Below are positions 45,179 through 60,000 of a DNA stretch of 64,000 nt, piece after piece (the stretch's first letter is position 1; every line of letters starts with the position of its first letter). The notes under the pieces are model-generated. The model was not told the DNA's origin. It worked only from the letters and a program-made list of their open reading frames with translations, and ran no database searches. A program made the position numbers and the translations under genes. Source of the DNA: Eopsaltria australis (Eukaryota; Chordata; Aves; Passeriformes; Petroicidae); contig JAVTVJ010000070.1 in NCBI GenBank assembly GCA_034509425.1, forward strand, positions 4,216,001 to 4,280,000. Reading direction: 5' to 3'.

Positions 45179-45219
45179 AGCTGCAAAATTTGTGCATAAG
45201 CTAGCTGCAAAATTTGTGC
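45179..45219 (+). repeat. Direct repeat of a 17-mer, 24-nt period
   Basis: AGCTGCAAAATTTGTGC occurs at 45179-45195 and 45203-45219, separated by ATAAGCT. Confidence 0.9.
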
Positions 45220-45228
45220 TTGCCAGCG

Positions 45229-45248
45229 AGCACTCCTGCAGGAGTGCT
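45229..45248. repeat. 20-bp perfect palindrome
   Basis: AGCACTCCTGCAGGAGTGCT equals its own reverse complement. It follows the duplicated 17-mer by nine bases. No known protein site is recognised. Confidence 0.9.
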
Positions 45249-48200
45249 TTGTATTTTACAAAAGGCTTTTTTGGCATACAATGTTTCTTTAAACTGCCAG
45301 GGGAGAAAAAAAAAACCCAAACCTTTACACTGGGAGAGTACATTAAAGAGATGGTAATAAATATGTATTCTGGCACTGTAACAGTTTGGGGAGTCTACAT
45401 CAATCAGATACACCTGAAGAAAAACCATCTAAGTCCTGTGAAGTCTTGAAATAATTGCCTTCAGCAAGTATTCTAGTTTTAGTTGCAACTGGCCTTTAAT
45501 GTTAAGAAACAGTTAATGGCCGCTCAGTGTTACCCATGTTCAAAGTGCTAAGAATTAGTAAAGCATGCATTTGTCTCTGAAAAAGCCTAATTATTGGACA
45601 TGTATTGTCTTCAACTTCTACATGGTTGTGCTTTTAACAAGCACACTGTAAAATATTCATGTGTTTCTGTGTTATTCTTTATGCCTCGTGTCTTTACCTA
45701 GTCTCGTGCCTATTACATTTCAGGATAGTTTGAGCAGCTCAAGAAAAGCAGGCCGTAGCACTTCAAATACAGTTGAGTATTTCCAAAAGTCTTGAAATAT
45801 ATATAAACAAATGAAGCCCCAAGACAATGTTATTGTTATGAATTTCTCACAATACACAACAGTCAATTGTTGGCCCACTACACTATCTAGGCACATTTCT
45901 TAGCCTCTAGATTCTATTCAACATATTGAATTCTTTTTTAACCCAAACTTGCTTGGAAAGGTTCTGGGGCTGGTTTGGGGTTTTTTTTGAGGGCAGACTT
46001 GAAGACTCAAGGGAAATCTGAACAACTGAGCCTAGAGCTCTGTGAGTTAAACCATGCCCAGCCTCAGAGGCAGGAAATTGCTGCAGCTCTGTTCAATGCT
46101 GCATCAGAAATGGTCTTTCACATAAATATGTCTTTGCCTTCGAAACAATTACTGGAGTTTCTGAATAAAAGAAGTGGAATGGGAAAAAAGAAAAAGAGAG
46201 GCCTTTATGTTCTTAGCTCTGTTGAATTATTTCTCTGTTGCATGACCTTCCAGGAATGCGTGGGACACAGCAAAAACAATGAAACAATGCACATTATTAC
46301 ATTTCTTGAACTTTCAAGTGGAAAAACATCAACCATCTGCTGTCCGCTCCTAAAGGAAATACACTCAGTAGGCTGAAACAACAGCTACTTCAGCAAATAG
46401 ACAAGCTAAAAGGAAACAGAAAAACCTGACTAATTTGTTTCCATAGATCAGTGAGTGGATGCACCAAGTACTGCTAGGAAAGCTTTCTGCCTTTGAAGAT
46501 TCAGCAGAGCATCTGGGAATGATCCCAGCTCCCTGTTACTCCCTTTTGCCATACAAGAGATAAATAGACTGTCAGATTCCAGATAAAGTCTAAAATTGCC
46601 TGAAACCAGCAGGTTGTGAGCTTCAGAGCCATATGAAGCTGCTGGAAATTATGCCACTGCTGACTGTGTTGGGTACAATGCAATACCTTTCCAATGCAAG
46701 ACTGCAAACTATTACTCATCTACAAAGCACAAGTATTTGAATACTCTGCTGCTAAACTTCAAAACAAAAAACTCACATCCAGGTGTTTTTAAAATCATTT
46801 TTAAATTAATCATGTTGAGTTATGTCACTTTTAGACATTTATGATGAACACTCACTCAACAAGACAAATCCCTCACTGTTTAGGCCAACTGCTATGTTGA
46901 AAAAGGTTGTGTTTTCAATTTTAAATACAAGCAGTTCTCAAACTCTTTGCAAAGAATAATTTCCTTTTTCATTCTATTAAATTATATTTTCAGCTCTTTA
47001 TAGAAGCTTATAAAGAGAACATTTTTCTGGCTTAGTATTTTTCTTTAGAAAGCACATGAAAAAATGTTAAAAAACCCAAACCATTTCTACCATCTCTCTT
47101 TTATCATAGAAACCACCAGGAATGTCAGTTCTAGGCCTTCCATGGTTCAGCTTCTGGGCAGTCTCAGATGCCTGCTGAAGAGTTTCTCAGAACGTGCAAG
47201 TAAAATTTTTCACTGACTTGTTTTTGACCGACAAAAGAAGTGTACTCCATACCTTTCATAAGAACACATCTATTGAAGGGCCACCAAAAGCTCCCAGTCC
47301 CCACGTACACACCAGTTTTTAAACTTTTTAAAAGACCTTGCAGTTTTCAGCCTAAGATTTTATGAAAGCAAATAAAACTCTTCTGAAAATATCCTCAATG
47401 GATTTTTACCTTTTTCTCTTTTTATCATTTGCATTTCCTAATGACAAAAGTCTACCAGTTCTTCAGTCATCCATCAAGTCTTAGAGCATACACATGGGCT
47501 GAACTTCTGCTGTAAATACATAGAAAGGATTATCACTTTCACCATTTCATGCTTCATACTTAGACACAAAAACATACAGGCTTTTCTTCAAAATAATTTC
47601 TTAAATACTCCGCTAATGCGTGATGCCATGAAATTGAAACAAGACCCCAAATTATTCAGGTTATATATTTCTATGGTGTTATTCTTCATACTCAAAGAGT
47701 ACAAATAATTTCTTCAGGTATCTTAAGTCACAGATAATTTCCAATATGATCCATCTGTTTCAACTCCAAAAAACCCTTTCCTGTTCAAATTTAGTGGGCA
47801 ACATAGCATAAAATGACAGCACTTCAGAAACTAAAATATCTAATTTAAGCAAAGAAAGAAAACCCTAGGGAAAAATCTCCAGCAGTCAGTGCTCTCATAC
47901 ATGTTTAATGCTCCCACAGGACCAACATCATTCTTTAGCCCAAATCTAACACCCATCTCACAGTTTTCACTTGACTGTGGACTTGACTCTTCACTTATTT
48001 TGAAGAGAACTGCACAAAATTCTCCTAATGCTAGAGTCACCATCTTTTTTAAAAGCGTGTTGGAGTATAAAATTAAACTTCCTACCTGCCCAGCATTCGT
48101 CTATCACTCTATAATGAAGATAATAACGAAAGTAGGTGTCTAGAATTTCAAAGACTGTTTTTTTATTATATACAGTATTGTGAAAAATTCTGCAAGGCTG

Positions 48201-51200
48201 AATAATCTGCTGTGACATCTCCCCTTTTAAACATAATTTATTTTGACAACTTTGGTTCTTCTAGTTGGCATGAGCAAGAAAAGATGACTGGCAGTTGAGG
48301 CCCTAGAGTAGCTACAATTCCTGTGGTTTTCTTCATTATGATTCTGTACTGCAACACAACATGAATTTGGTTTAAACAGCCAAAGGCCTCACTCTTTCAC
48401 TGAGTTTCATGTCAGCAGAATGGCTCTCTGGGAGATGAAAACCTGCCCATCTCTCTGAATTGAGGGAATGAAGCATATAGAGTGACATGGACTCCTATGA
48501 TCCCAGAGGCAGAGGGTTAGGTGGAATAAACCAGAGCCCTTTTCTCCACAACTTTGAAGTATATGAAGTTAGGGTCTTCTTAAGCACTGAAGTGCCTGGA
48601 GGTGTAGACTGGCCTAAGACAGCAGAGAATGATACCTCTAGAGTTTGCATCAGTTTAGACCACTTGAAGATTCAGAAAAGATGCATACATTACAGGTTAT
48701 TCTAGTATTTCTTACTTAACACCTGTTCAAGCAACAGCTCTATTTCATTCCTTATTTAAAGATTCTGGGTTTATATTATATTTGCTTAAGAGAAAGTCAT
48801 TGCTCCACACTTATTTTTTTCTTGGCTTGTTCTTTGTCTGCCTTGTGGACAGTTATGCTGAGAGAGGAGTAAACTTTCAAAAAAATATTGCTGCTTAGAA
48901 ACAAACAATGTCATGTCAAAGGGTTACTGATACACCCATCAGACTAGAGTTTCTACTTCAAATGACCAGAGGAAACTACAGGCTGTCCTTCACTGTGTCT
49001 GCAAATGCCACCTTCAGAGCTCTTCTGGCTCATATTGCCCCAGAACCCAAATTATAAGCCTGATTCATCAACTGGAACAGCAGGGCTGCATGGGCTGACT
49101 GTGCCAGTGACAAGCAGCAAACTTAGTTCACTGCAAAAGCTGCAGACAGGCCTGCTACCACCCTGGGTGTTTTGCTTCACTTGACATCACTGCTAAAACC
49201 TTTCTTCCCAATTAGAGTTTGTAGCTCTGCTGCAATCCACTACAGTACCCAGCATTAGGGTTACACTTGATGGAATGCAGCCAAACCCCAGCTTAGGGAA
49301 AAACTTCCAGACCCAGGTAATATCAAACATTACTAGCTACTTTCTTTTTCCACAAAAAAAGACCCAAACCACTGAAGTTCGTAAACTCAAGCTGCAAGCA
49401 CAACCTCTTACATCTTTCTCACAGAGCTGTAGCATTAAGAAAGTGAAAAATAAAGCTTGCACATGTATTCCCTCAAGCCCATTTCTTCCTGTTAATAGCT
49501 GCATTATTGCTACTATTCAGTCCATTTTGACAATCTGAACAAATCTCTCCATAAAGTAACAGAAGGTTTAACAAAGGAGGTGAATTTGGCTTGAATAGCT
49601 GATTAGATTGGTTGAGAATTCACTGATACTGAGGCAAGTAGGAAAATCTAATAACTTTTTGACTGCTCTTAAAGAACCACTGCCTTGTGCAAAGTCTCAA
49701 GGTTGAAGGGCCAGGGTATTGTTGATACTCTACTGCATCTCCTCCAGGCCATCGACAGCTGGGCAGAGGAGTGATATCCCCAGACAAAATCTACTTGCAA
49801 CAGTGGGTTGCCCTAAATTATAAAACCCAGCTTTCACCCGATGCTGCATACAGCTGGTGCACATTGCAGGAAAGGTGCAAAACACAGAAATCACATCTCC
49901 ATATGGGAGCAGCATTCACACAGCCAAAGGGACAGCAGTGAAATAAGCAGGTCAGGAATGTCATTACAGCAGGGCACAGAAAAAGGTTGCCACCGGTAAG
50001 AGTAATTCATCTGCAAATCTGCACCAGGGCCAGATACAAAATAGCTCGCTGTGGTTTGCGTCTGGCTTTTCTCATGTGAATGAAAGAATGTAAAAATTTT
50101 TCTCGTTGTGTCTGTATACTTTTGACTCTTTACTCTCCTGAAGATTACAACTATTCAACAAGCAGTTAATGGTTATGGGTCTAAGCAGGTTTTCTACAGT
50201 GATTCTAAATTACTGTGAGCCAGAAAATTTAAGACTGCTTCCTACGCTATTGAGTTGCTTATTGGCCCTCCTACAAAAGGAAAACAAAGAGGGGGAAAAA
50301 ACCACTATATCCAGACAATACACTTGAAAATACAAAGTAAAGACAGCAGCATTGCTTTCTAGTTTAGTTAAAGAAGGATTAAGCATTCATCACTGATCAC
50401 AATCCAACAAACCTGTTTTAAACCTGACAAGAAAAATTCGGGGGATACAGTAACCTCGATGTTCATCCATACCGTGCTCTAAGGCCAAGTTTCTGAGGTG
50501 CTAATACATTCAGTGCAAGACTGAGGCAAGCTTGGCCACAGTGCACAAGCACACCGTTGTACACATTGTCCATAAGGTATCTGCTATTTTAAGCCTTCAA
50601 GCAGTTTTATGAACTGAACTGCAGCAGGAGTGTGCTTTCAAACACCAGCTGGCAGTGGCATGTTGGGTTGTGAAGTCTCTAAAATGTGATTTCGTAAAAG
50701 ATATTGGATGTTGCTGCTGCTTAGAAACTGTTAAAAGTACTAGAACAGATGGAGATTTAAGTTTACCATTTAGCTGCCTAGTTCATGGACAGTCTTCTAT
50801 TTCCTGGTTTTTAAACTAACAATTTTTCTTGTTTAGTTGGCTTTCCTCTTTTCCATGGTGTATTTAATAAACCATTTCTTTTTGCAATATTTTGCTTTTT
50901 GGTATATAAAAACTGACAGTTTTGTCTGGTAGTATTTTGCACAGATAATAGATAATCAGATAATCATATGACCAGTGTTAAGAATATCAACAGGTTTCCT
51001 TCTTTACAGATACAGTATATTTTCAAAATTAAAAAAAAAAACTTAATTACAAATCAAAAGCTGTTTGTCTACCTGATTTTTCTACCACTTATTATGTGGC
51101 TGATTTGAGGCAATTAAGAAGGCAAAATAATTCTTTTCCTGTACCATAGGGGATACTCTTGAAAGAGGTGTGGATGGCTCTAGCTCTGGGGTGAACAGTC

Positions 51201-52000
51201 TCACAGCAAAGAAAACCCCAAACCATCAAAAGCCTCCACATCACAGCAGAAAGGGCTTGAAGAGGGTGCCTAGTTCACTCCCTCATACTTGCAGAGCAAT
51301 GGCCTAGGCAGTAATTCCCCATTTTTATTCATGCAAAAGGTTTCTCCTGTGATAATGTCTTTCCCTAATAAGCATCAGCACTCCAAGCTTGGCAACACTT
51401 GGCAAGTGTTCCGGGAGACGAAGGAGTAGAGGAAGAAGAGCTGGGTATGCAGAGGATTCTTCTCATCCTTTTTAAATTTAGTAATTCCAACTTTGGAGAG
51501 ATTTTTCTCTCCCGAGCCAGTTCAAGACAGCAGACATAACAAGCACTTGAGCTCTGTAGCTGGCTAAATGCAAGCACACTTCAAGATAAGGGCAATTTTA
51601 CAATCCTGCTTCATTTATCAAACCTGACGTGTACTGCACATTATGATTTCCATGTAATGGTTTGACTGTAAATTTACCCTCAGCAAGATCCCTTTATATG
51701 CGTTCAAACTAATTTACCTCTTGCTGATCGAGTCCTAAGTTGTAATTTGCTTAAATGCAGAGTCTAAATTGACTAAATCAAATGCATTTGCGCAAACTCA
51801 ATAAACAGAACCATTATCCACTAAAATAAGCAAGTCTCCTAAGAGCATCAAATGCTTCCTTACAGTGGAAGAGTTGGCTCAGGAGCCAACCACCACTCCA
51901 GCTAATGACCATGTTTCTCCCTCTATTTCATTAGCCAGTCTAAGGGCTCTAATGTTTTTTCCCCTCTAAACGGAAGGGCAAGAGGCATTCATAGCTTTAT

Positions 52001-55000
52001 CAAGCACTGCAACCAAAGCAACTAAAGCTCATTTTCCAGTATAATGAAGAGGCACCAGTGAAGAAAGATACATTAGAGTATCCCTGTTAATGCATACATT
52101 AGCTAGGCCAAAAATCTCAGCCTCAAAGATCTCAGCCACAAAGATCTCAACCACCCAGAACACAGGATCCATTTGCAGAAAAGGCCATAAAATCATTGTG
52201 TCACCACATGATTTATACAGCAGTGCAAATACAGTTAAGTCAGACTGACCTGCCTCTGACTCAGTACTCAGAAAGGGATATTGATTTGCAATTGCAGAAT
52301 TTAAAAAATTAACACACTGGTGTCAGGCAAGAGGGCATTCAGCATCTTTATGAAGGGTGCCCAAATCAGGATCCACCCAAAAGGGATTGAAAACTCTGAT
52401 CTACTGCACCAGACCTTCCTCCAGTATTTCACTATTATAAATTTATTCTGTGGCTTTCCAATTTAAATATAATGGTGGTGAACATAATGGAAGCCAGCAT
52501 CTAGTACTTTACATCATCTTGAGTAAATCTCTGTTGGATTAAAAGTATTTAAAGCTTTGTGTGTATTGGGAATGAGAACTAAATGGCAGGTATACACCTC
52601 ACATACCAGTGGCTATTCTGATACAGAGAATTATTACTGCAGGACAGTACTGCTAGACTGAGTGTTCTTACCAGAAATTACTGCCATGATTACACCTTCA
52701 GGCTATGATGCAAGGGAAGTTAAATGTCCAAGTTCATTCTGAGCTAAAATTCAAACTTTGTGTATCTAGTTGTCATGAAGAAAAAATCTTTCCAAAATTA
52801 GTAAGATAATGAAACATTTGAAACATACATGTAAAATATATATATATAGCCAGAACTGAAAGTCTTAAACATGTAAACTAATTTTGGTAACAACTGCCAA
52901 GTTTTTAATACAAAATAGTGAGAAATAAATAAGTACTTTTCTTTAAGATGCTTGAGGAATATTAACTCATCTGGTTTTTTATTAACAACCAAATTTCATA
53001 ATTTGGACTTACTACAAAGAGCATACCTATGGCAAACCCATAAAAACAGGAAAATAAGTTACCTAATGCAAGAACAACACCATTCTATTTTATTTGTCCT
53101 TTGAAACTTCTGCCTTCAGTTCCCTGTCTGCTAATTTCCATCCAAAAAGCAAAAAAAAAAAGACTCTTTTACATTTTCCAGGATAACATGTCAAAGAATT
53201 ATGTACAGATCTAGCAAAGACAGGTTTTCCTCAGACATGCCTGAGTAGCTCTGGTGCAGCTGCATATAGATTGGCCCTGAACAGCGACAGCAATAATAAA
53301 GAGTGTCCTGTGACAGAAATTATTCCATACTGCTTGGGTCCTCGACTCTCCCTAGTGCAGCTGACAAGAACATGAAGGCTCTAGGAATTACCAGTGCTTT
53401 GTAATTACTTTTAAAAATATTTCTGTTAAGGATTAATGCACACCTTTCCATGGTGGTAGAAAAAATTGCCAAAAGGCAACACTTCTTGCAAAGATTTGTG
53501 TATGTGGCCAATCTTTTGTATGACAGGTCCTCGCCCAACAACTGAGATTAAAAAAAAAAGGAAAGAGACACTGTAAAGGCAGGTGGGTGAGGGAACAGGA
53601 GGTAAGAGGGGGGCTACTTTGAGTGACAGCACAGAAAAACTTCATGCAAGTATTTCTTCAAACAGCAGGCATTGAGGGAGTTCTGTCTGCTAGACAGAAT
53701 TTTAGGTATCTAAACATCAAAATTAGGACGTTTGAACATATCTCCTTTTATTTTGTTTACTAAGTTTGCAGTTAATACTTACTGTGTCTGTCCTTCATAA
53801 AAAAGGTACATAAATCCCAACTGGGCTACTCAGAAAGGTTCTTCCCTAGTAAATGAGGGCGAACAGCATTTTTAAATAAAGTGAATAGAAGTTCCTGGGT
53901 CTAGGTCTCGGTATCTTTAGTCACTCAAGACTCCTTAGGAAATTGTATTATTTTTCTATACTGAGTTTTTCTCTTATTTTTCCTTGTCCTTATATGAAAA
54001 TCATAGTCCAGTAGAAAGTGTACTAGAATATATCCTCTGGAATAGATCCAGGATTAATCACATCTTTCACAGACCCCAGTCTCAAAGACTTTAAATTCTG
54101 GATATATGCCATTTACAATTAGGACAGCTTGGGCACTAGGGGAATTTCAGGCATTAAGTTCCTGTATCCTAAGGAAGTAAGTGATGTAAAGAACAGCAAA
54201 ACCAACAAGAAAGCCACAGCAGTGTTACCGCTTTAATTCCAGTGCAGGCAGAGGTTTATCAAAATCCATCAGCTGTTGTTCCGTCCTTTATGGAAAACCA
54301 GTTACCACTCTCAGAAGTCCCCTGTCCAAAACCAGCTCACCTGAAGCACAAGGGATGCTATAGATCTAGAAAACAAAAGTGAGCTGTAGTGTTCTAAGCA
54401 CTTCCTTTTCTCCACAGGAATGTATGCCACCGGCATTACCTTGCCTGTTAGAGGCTGAAGTGCTGTGTGATCTACTACAGCATGAGGCTGGAAATTGCTA
54501 AAGGAGCATATGCTGTAGCTGTGATGCATCTATCAGACAAGACACTCGAGTACATCTCCAAAAATCACCATCTCATCAAAGAGATGATATAGCTGCAGAT
54601 TTCAGGAGGTTAAAACCAGGGAGGTTGTGTGGGAGTGAGGGGGGAAGTGAGTGAAGGGAGTATTGTGTGTGTGTATACTGTTTCTTCCTTCTGGACTGCT
54701 GCCAACACTGCAATTACCATGCTGTCATGAGCTGCACAGGCTCTTCAAGCATATGGACATCTCATAAAAATGTAACCTCATATGACACAAAAATTAAATA
54801 AAACCTCACATTCCCCTCACCAGTTGTGGGAAGACAGCTGCCAACCAAGTGACTCTAAATAAGGCTTACACACCCTGCAAACCGTCTTACACTTGTACAG
54901 TACATAGAGATGTCGGCTTAAAAAACAAAATTAATTAAATCCAATTCAACCCCTCTCTTTCCCCATGTGCCTTCCCTCAAAACCAGACATCCATGTCTAC

Positions 55001-57000
55001 AGCAACAAACAAGAACAAACTTATTTAGCCATGGTGCGTGCGCTTCATTTTTCACAGCAGTTAGACATATACACACTGTCAGTCTGTCTCTTGCTGATCT
55101 GCTTATGGTTAGTGCTGTTTCAAAGTAATAAATAGAATAAATATTCATCACTCACTCACTTGCCTTGAAGCATATTTAGTGTGACTGGAGAGGCAAGGGC
55201 ATGGAGGAGTCAGCGTTGCAGCAATACAGCTACAATCATTCTCTTCACAGCTAATGAGCAACAGCATTAAGGAACTGGTGGTTTTTTCTAGTTGGCTTCT
55301 TTCACTGTAAAGGAGACTACATTTTTTCACATTGTCACCAGACCCAGTTTGAAGGAGCTGATGAAGAACTACTGTCCCTCCAAGGCAATGATGTAATTAG
55401 AGGAAACACTGTGTAATCAAATAAAGAGGCAAATATATTGGAATTAATTCTCTGTGAGCAAGACTCCAGTCAGTAGCAAACATTGTATTACTGCGTTTCT
55501 AAACTGTCCTCTTGCAGTTCACTATCAGACACTTTATTCAATCCCCCTATTTAGTTCTAAGAGCTTGTTTAAAGTAATGCCAGCTGACTAAAGCACAATT
55601 ACTGTATGTACAGCACATGTTAAGTTTGTCACAGTGGTTCTTTCTCTGGAAGCATCAGAGGCTGGATTAGGATGGAACTGCACAGTCAGGCACTGGTTCT
55701 TGGTTCTTGTCCACCTGCAAGAAGCACAGTCTGGTTTCTCCCTCCTCTGCCAAGGGAGATTGCTAAACCATTCTCTCCTTCTTAGTCATGAATAAAAAAA
55801 TCAAACACTGTTTAGCCCCTTCAGAAGGAGCAGGTTATTTATCTTGTGTCTGATACACAGAATGCAAACCTTGTCTATCTGCCTCTCTGAACTTGCTTAG
55901 ACTTGGAGCAAGGGAGTAGGCAAAATGCTGGCACTTCTCCAAGTGCACTGCGGCAAAGCCGAAGCCACAACAAACAAGACGGAACTGAAACTTCATTTCC
56001 TCCCTTCCCACAGATGCACAGGACCAGGTCTTTTTCTTAGAGTTTGTAATTGGTGGTACCAGTGCGAGGGGAAGAACAGCAACAGGTCCTTTGAGTGACT
56101 TTCCCCTTGGAGAGCCTTCACTGGTGACACCACTGGCACACTTCTGTCCTTTCCCAAAGCTGGGACTCCAGGTAGGTCTCCTGGCTGATCACCTGGAAAG
56201 CTATCCTGGTTGGTTAGAAGTGGGGGGAGATAAAAGTGATGTGGGAGTAGTTCAGTGTTCTGGGTACATTAAATTTCTTTATTCCAGCATATTATGGAGA
56301 AGATTCATCTTTCAGCATCAAAATGATCGACACTTCTGCTGTTTCCACCTCCTCTGTCACCAAAGAAACAGAACTCAGCTCATCTACAGTGGTTTCTTTG
56401 ATGGATCCAAGGCTTTTCATGAACAACTAATGACTGTGACAGCCTCTGGATGCTCAGCTTAGGACACAGCAATAGGTGTCAATTAAAAAACAGTGAAAAA
56501 ACACTCATCTGAGCTCTGCTCTCCTGAAAACACAAGTCCATCTGAGGTGCTCTGCTTTGGGGACCAAATCAGCCAACTTTCATTACCACTCACACTTTGC
56601 AAATTCAGCCACAGTTTGAAAGATAGATTTGCTTGCCATATAACCCTACAGCAAGATCCCCTGCTTCATTTTTCTGACATAAATTTCTGTGCATGTCAGT
56701 TTGCATTAATATCATTATATTAGCTATATATCTCCAATATTTCTGCAAACAGACTGCCAAAATATACTCACAAGCCCAGTAGAAGGGGTACTTAGAAGCA
56801 AGAAAATAATAGTGGAAAATAATAAACTATTTTCTGGATTATGTATGTGCAGGAGTGAAAGTTTTGAACAATTCATTAGTCCTCACACACAGTTATTTTA
56901 GGTAAAAGAGAATTAAATTATTTTCTAACGAGAAAGAAAGTTGTTCTGCTTGACAAGGTAGTAATGAGTAGTGGCTTTTTTACTGCTGCTGCTGCTGCTA
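52001..57000. other. Intergenic, no gene supported
   Basis: AT-rich with short simple repeats, including a 15-bp AAAGATCTCAGCCAC-type repeat at 52111-52155, a TATATATA run near 52839, a GTGTGTGTGTAT run near 54667 and a (CTG)5 run near 56984. A 123-codon open frame at 56091-56462 has no recognisable domain. Confidence 0.55.
52111..52155 (+). repeat. 15-bp imperfect tandem repeat, about 2.7 copies
   Basis: AAAATCTCAGCCTC, AAAGATCTCAGCCAC and AAAGATCTCAACCAC follow one another. Confidence 0.8.
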
Positions 57001-60000
57001 AAAGCAATACAAATGGATTTTAAAAAACCAAGTAAGATCCATTCCTTTCATGAGCAGAAAACAAACTAGCAAGTAGTCTGTAAGCAGTATCTTCTCAATG
57101 CATCTTTTATATATTTTAATACCTTTTGATCTAGAAGTGACTTTGAGCAAGTGAAAATAATTTTGTTTTTAAGACATTGCAAACTTCATTTGAATGGTGG
57201 CCAGAAGACAATCTCACCATCTTACCATGAAAGGATGTAAAGATACTGTGAACAGAATTGCATTACAAGCACATGAAAAATCAGAGTGGTAAGACACTAC
57301 TGAAATAAAACTCACTTCAGTACACTTTATATTTCTAACTACAGAAATAACTATGTGACAGGATAAGAAGGACAGGCACATTTTTGTGAAGTGAAAAAAA
57401 AGACTAAATGCTCCAGATGTACAAACAATTTGATTATACTCTTTTCCAACTGTCTCCCTACCCAATTTTTGGAAACTGCCAGATGCTACTAGAAATCTTC
57501 ACATATTTGTACACTGCATATTTCATTGCTAAAATAGAATTAACATATAGAGCAGCAAATAGGGTTATCTGTCTCTCTTCAGGGTTGTACCATAAACATA
57601 CCAGATTGTCAGCTAGAAGTAAAAGTTATGACAAAGTTCTCTGCAGATCCACACCCAGAGAGAATGACAGGATAGCATTGACTACATCAAGAAGAAAAGG
57701 AAAACAATTTGAATCCTGTAAAGCCTCCTCGATGACTTTGACTTACAGTATACTTCTAAATTTAAGTAATTTCACTTAATATCATGTCAGAAACACCTTT
57801 TCCTGACACTCCTTCTCTAAGATGTTCCATGGTTGATTTTCAGTCTGATGTTCAGTGGTATCAAGTGAGAACCTCCATATTAACAAAAAAATTGGAACTA
57901 TACAGTCTCTCTGTTCCCTGCTGCAAGTCAGGGCATCTCAGATGGCTACCTTAAAGGCTAGCACAGCTTTCATCTCTTTGAAGCAATGGCAAATCCTTGT
58001 GTGAATGAGTTCAAAATACTTGAATAGTTTTTTTTCTCACTTTCCTAAGTAAGAAAATCTTTTTTTCCTAAGGACCTGAAAGGGCTATGAAGGGTACAGA
58101 GTTGGCAGACATTGGCAAATATTGTATTCATGAGAGAAATGTTAAAAGCCTCAATAAATGCAGCTCTCTTACTCTTTTGTATTCATTTTTAAGCAAGCTG
58201 TCTGGAAATCTTTGCAGAAAGAGGTTTTGGGTCTCAATCTGCATCTCAACTCTTTCATGCTGAGAAACCTGTAATTCAACCCACCCTGAACTACAATTGC
58301 AGCAAGACCATGTGTCATGTTATTGATGGTATCATCTATATTACTGCTGCTTGATCCAGCCTAATGATGAAGATCTGGGAGTGTTACTAATATGCAGCAT
58401 AGCTCTATACAGAGTGCATTTCATAAATCTCCCTTTTTTCCACGCATATTGCTGCTCCTGTCTGCAGCAGTAAGAACTGACTGATTATGTTGTTACAAGA
58501 TACTTTTATTATTGGAGGGCTTGAATGATTTTCCCTTCTGAGATAGTCTGATAAATATCCACCTTGGTGGCATGGGGAATGGGGAGCAGAATGTTTCCCC
58601 TAAACTGCAAATCCTACAATGTGCTGAGTAGTAGATACTGACCCATCTCTGCCATAACTTTGAGAGATTGAATGTTCATGCCTCCACCAGCCCTCTGCAA
58701 CAGCTCAAGAACCCTACAAAGGCTGTACCTTGGTCATGTTACTCCAAAAGGTCTAATCTTTCCCCTGCCACCGCTGTCAATACAGTTTATAATTTCTATC
58801 AGCTTCTTGGACTATGAGGCATCAGCAGCTCATTAGGACACCGGAATTGTCACTTTCAGTCAGGCTCCATCTACAGACACACATAGAAGGCAGCCACTGA
58901 CATATCCATGTTAGGTTTAAGGACACTGCACAAGGCTGACAAGGACTCATGGGTCCCCATGGATGACCCAACTCGGTCGTGCCTCTGGCTACTGCCGAAC
59001 GGCTCATATGCCAATTGAGAAAGAAGGAACTCTCTTCTGAAGCTTCAACACAGCAGAACTTCTCACAGAATGGCCTTGCTCCCACTTTTTCCTAAAATAT
59101 GGAAATTATATTAAAAAAACTCATTGTCTTTCAGGAAAAGGATTATTCCCATTGGGACACACATACAACACAAGAGAGTTTACAAAAACAGAGGAAAACC
59201 TGTATGCACCTTTCCCAGCTGTTTTCATTATGCCCAAAGCTCTTGTCCAAAACCACTTCCTTCTTAGTTGTTTCTGCCAGCCTGGTGCACCTTACATGTC
59301 TTTGGGGCCCAGAAGGAGCAGGAAGATCCTCTTTTCAACAGAACAAACTACAACAAACCTCTGCCTTTACACAAGCAATATGTAGAGAAGCTGATCTGGT
59401 CAACAAGGACCAATGTCAGGCTGCTGTCACTTCCAGCTGAACAAACCAATATTCAGTCCAAACACATAATAAGCAAGTTCAAATTTTCCTTCCTTTGCTA
59501 CATCATCAGAGCCTTGTTATTTATATAAATGTTCAAATTCTCATTTTGATTGATATTGATTTCACAGTGTTCAGCTTCACTAAATGCTCCCTTCTGCCCA
59601 TGTAATAAAACAAGGAATGGGTTTACTTCATTTTGGATTACATTTCACAGCATAAATCCTTGTTTAAATCTTTTTCGGACCTACAGAACTGAGACATAAT
59701 CTCATTTTATACAATGCTGAGCAAAGAAAACAGGAAGCTCACTCTGCCATGCATTCTATTCAAACTACACACTTCTGGACTGCAGGGTTCTGTTGATACT
59801 TGTTCAGTACAGGTGGGTGGCTTCATTTTTATTTGCTTTTAATAGATTCTGCTAGAATGTGAAATCCAAACAAGGGCACAGAAATTTTGAAAAAGTAACC
59901 ATTTAGAAATATGCTCAAGTGTCCATGTTTGGAAATTGCTTGACTACTTAGTTGCCTTCAGCTCCTAAACACTCTCCAATACAATACAAAGAGGAAGTGT

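Larger units (their letters stand above)
45121..52000. other. Intergenic, no gene supported
   Basis: AT-rich sequence on both strands. It has a duplicated 17-mer and a 20-bp palindrome at 45179-45248. Open frames such as 45975-46376 (133 codons), 49275-49538 and 51365-51577 (minus) lack domains and typical codon use. I saw no splice-linked set of exons on either strand. Confidence 0.55.

Noticed and set aside
45975..46376. 133-codon open frame in intergenic DNA
   Set aside because: No family features, no promoter or splice context; starts with a Met chosen only by chance.
51365..51577. Minus-strand open frame with a Ser/Pro run, considered as a possible ARHGAP18 exon
   Set aside because: No RhoGAP-family motif, no flanking splice signals of the needed orientation.
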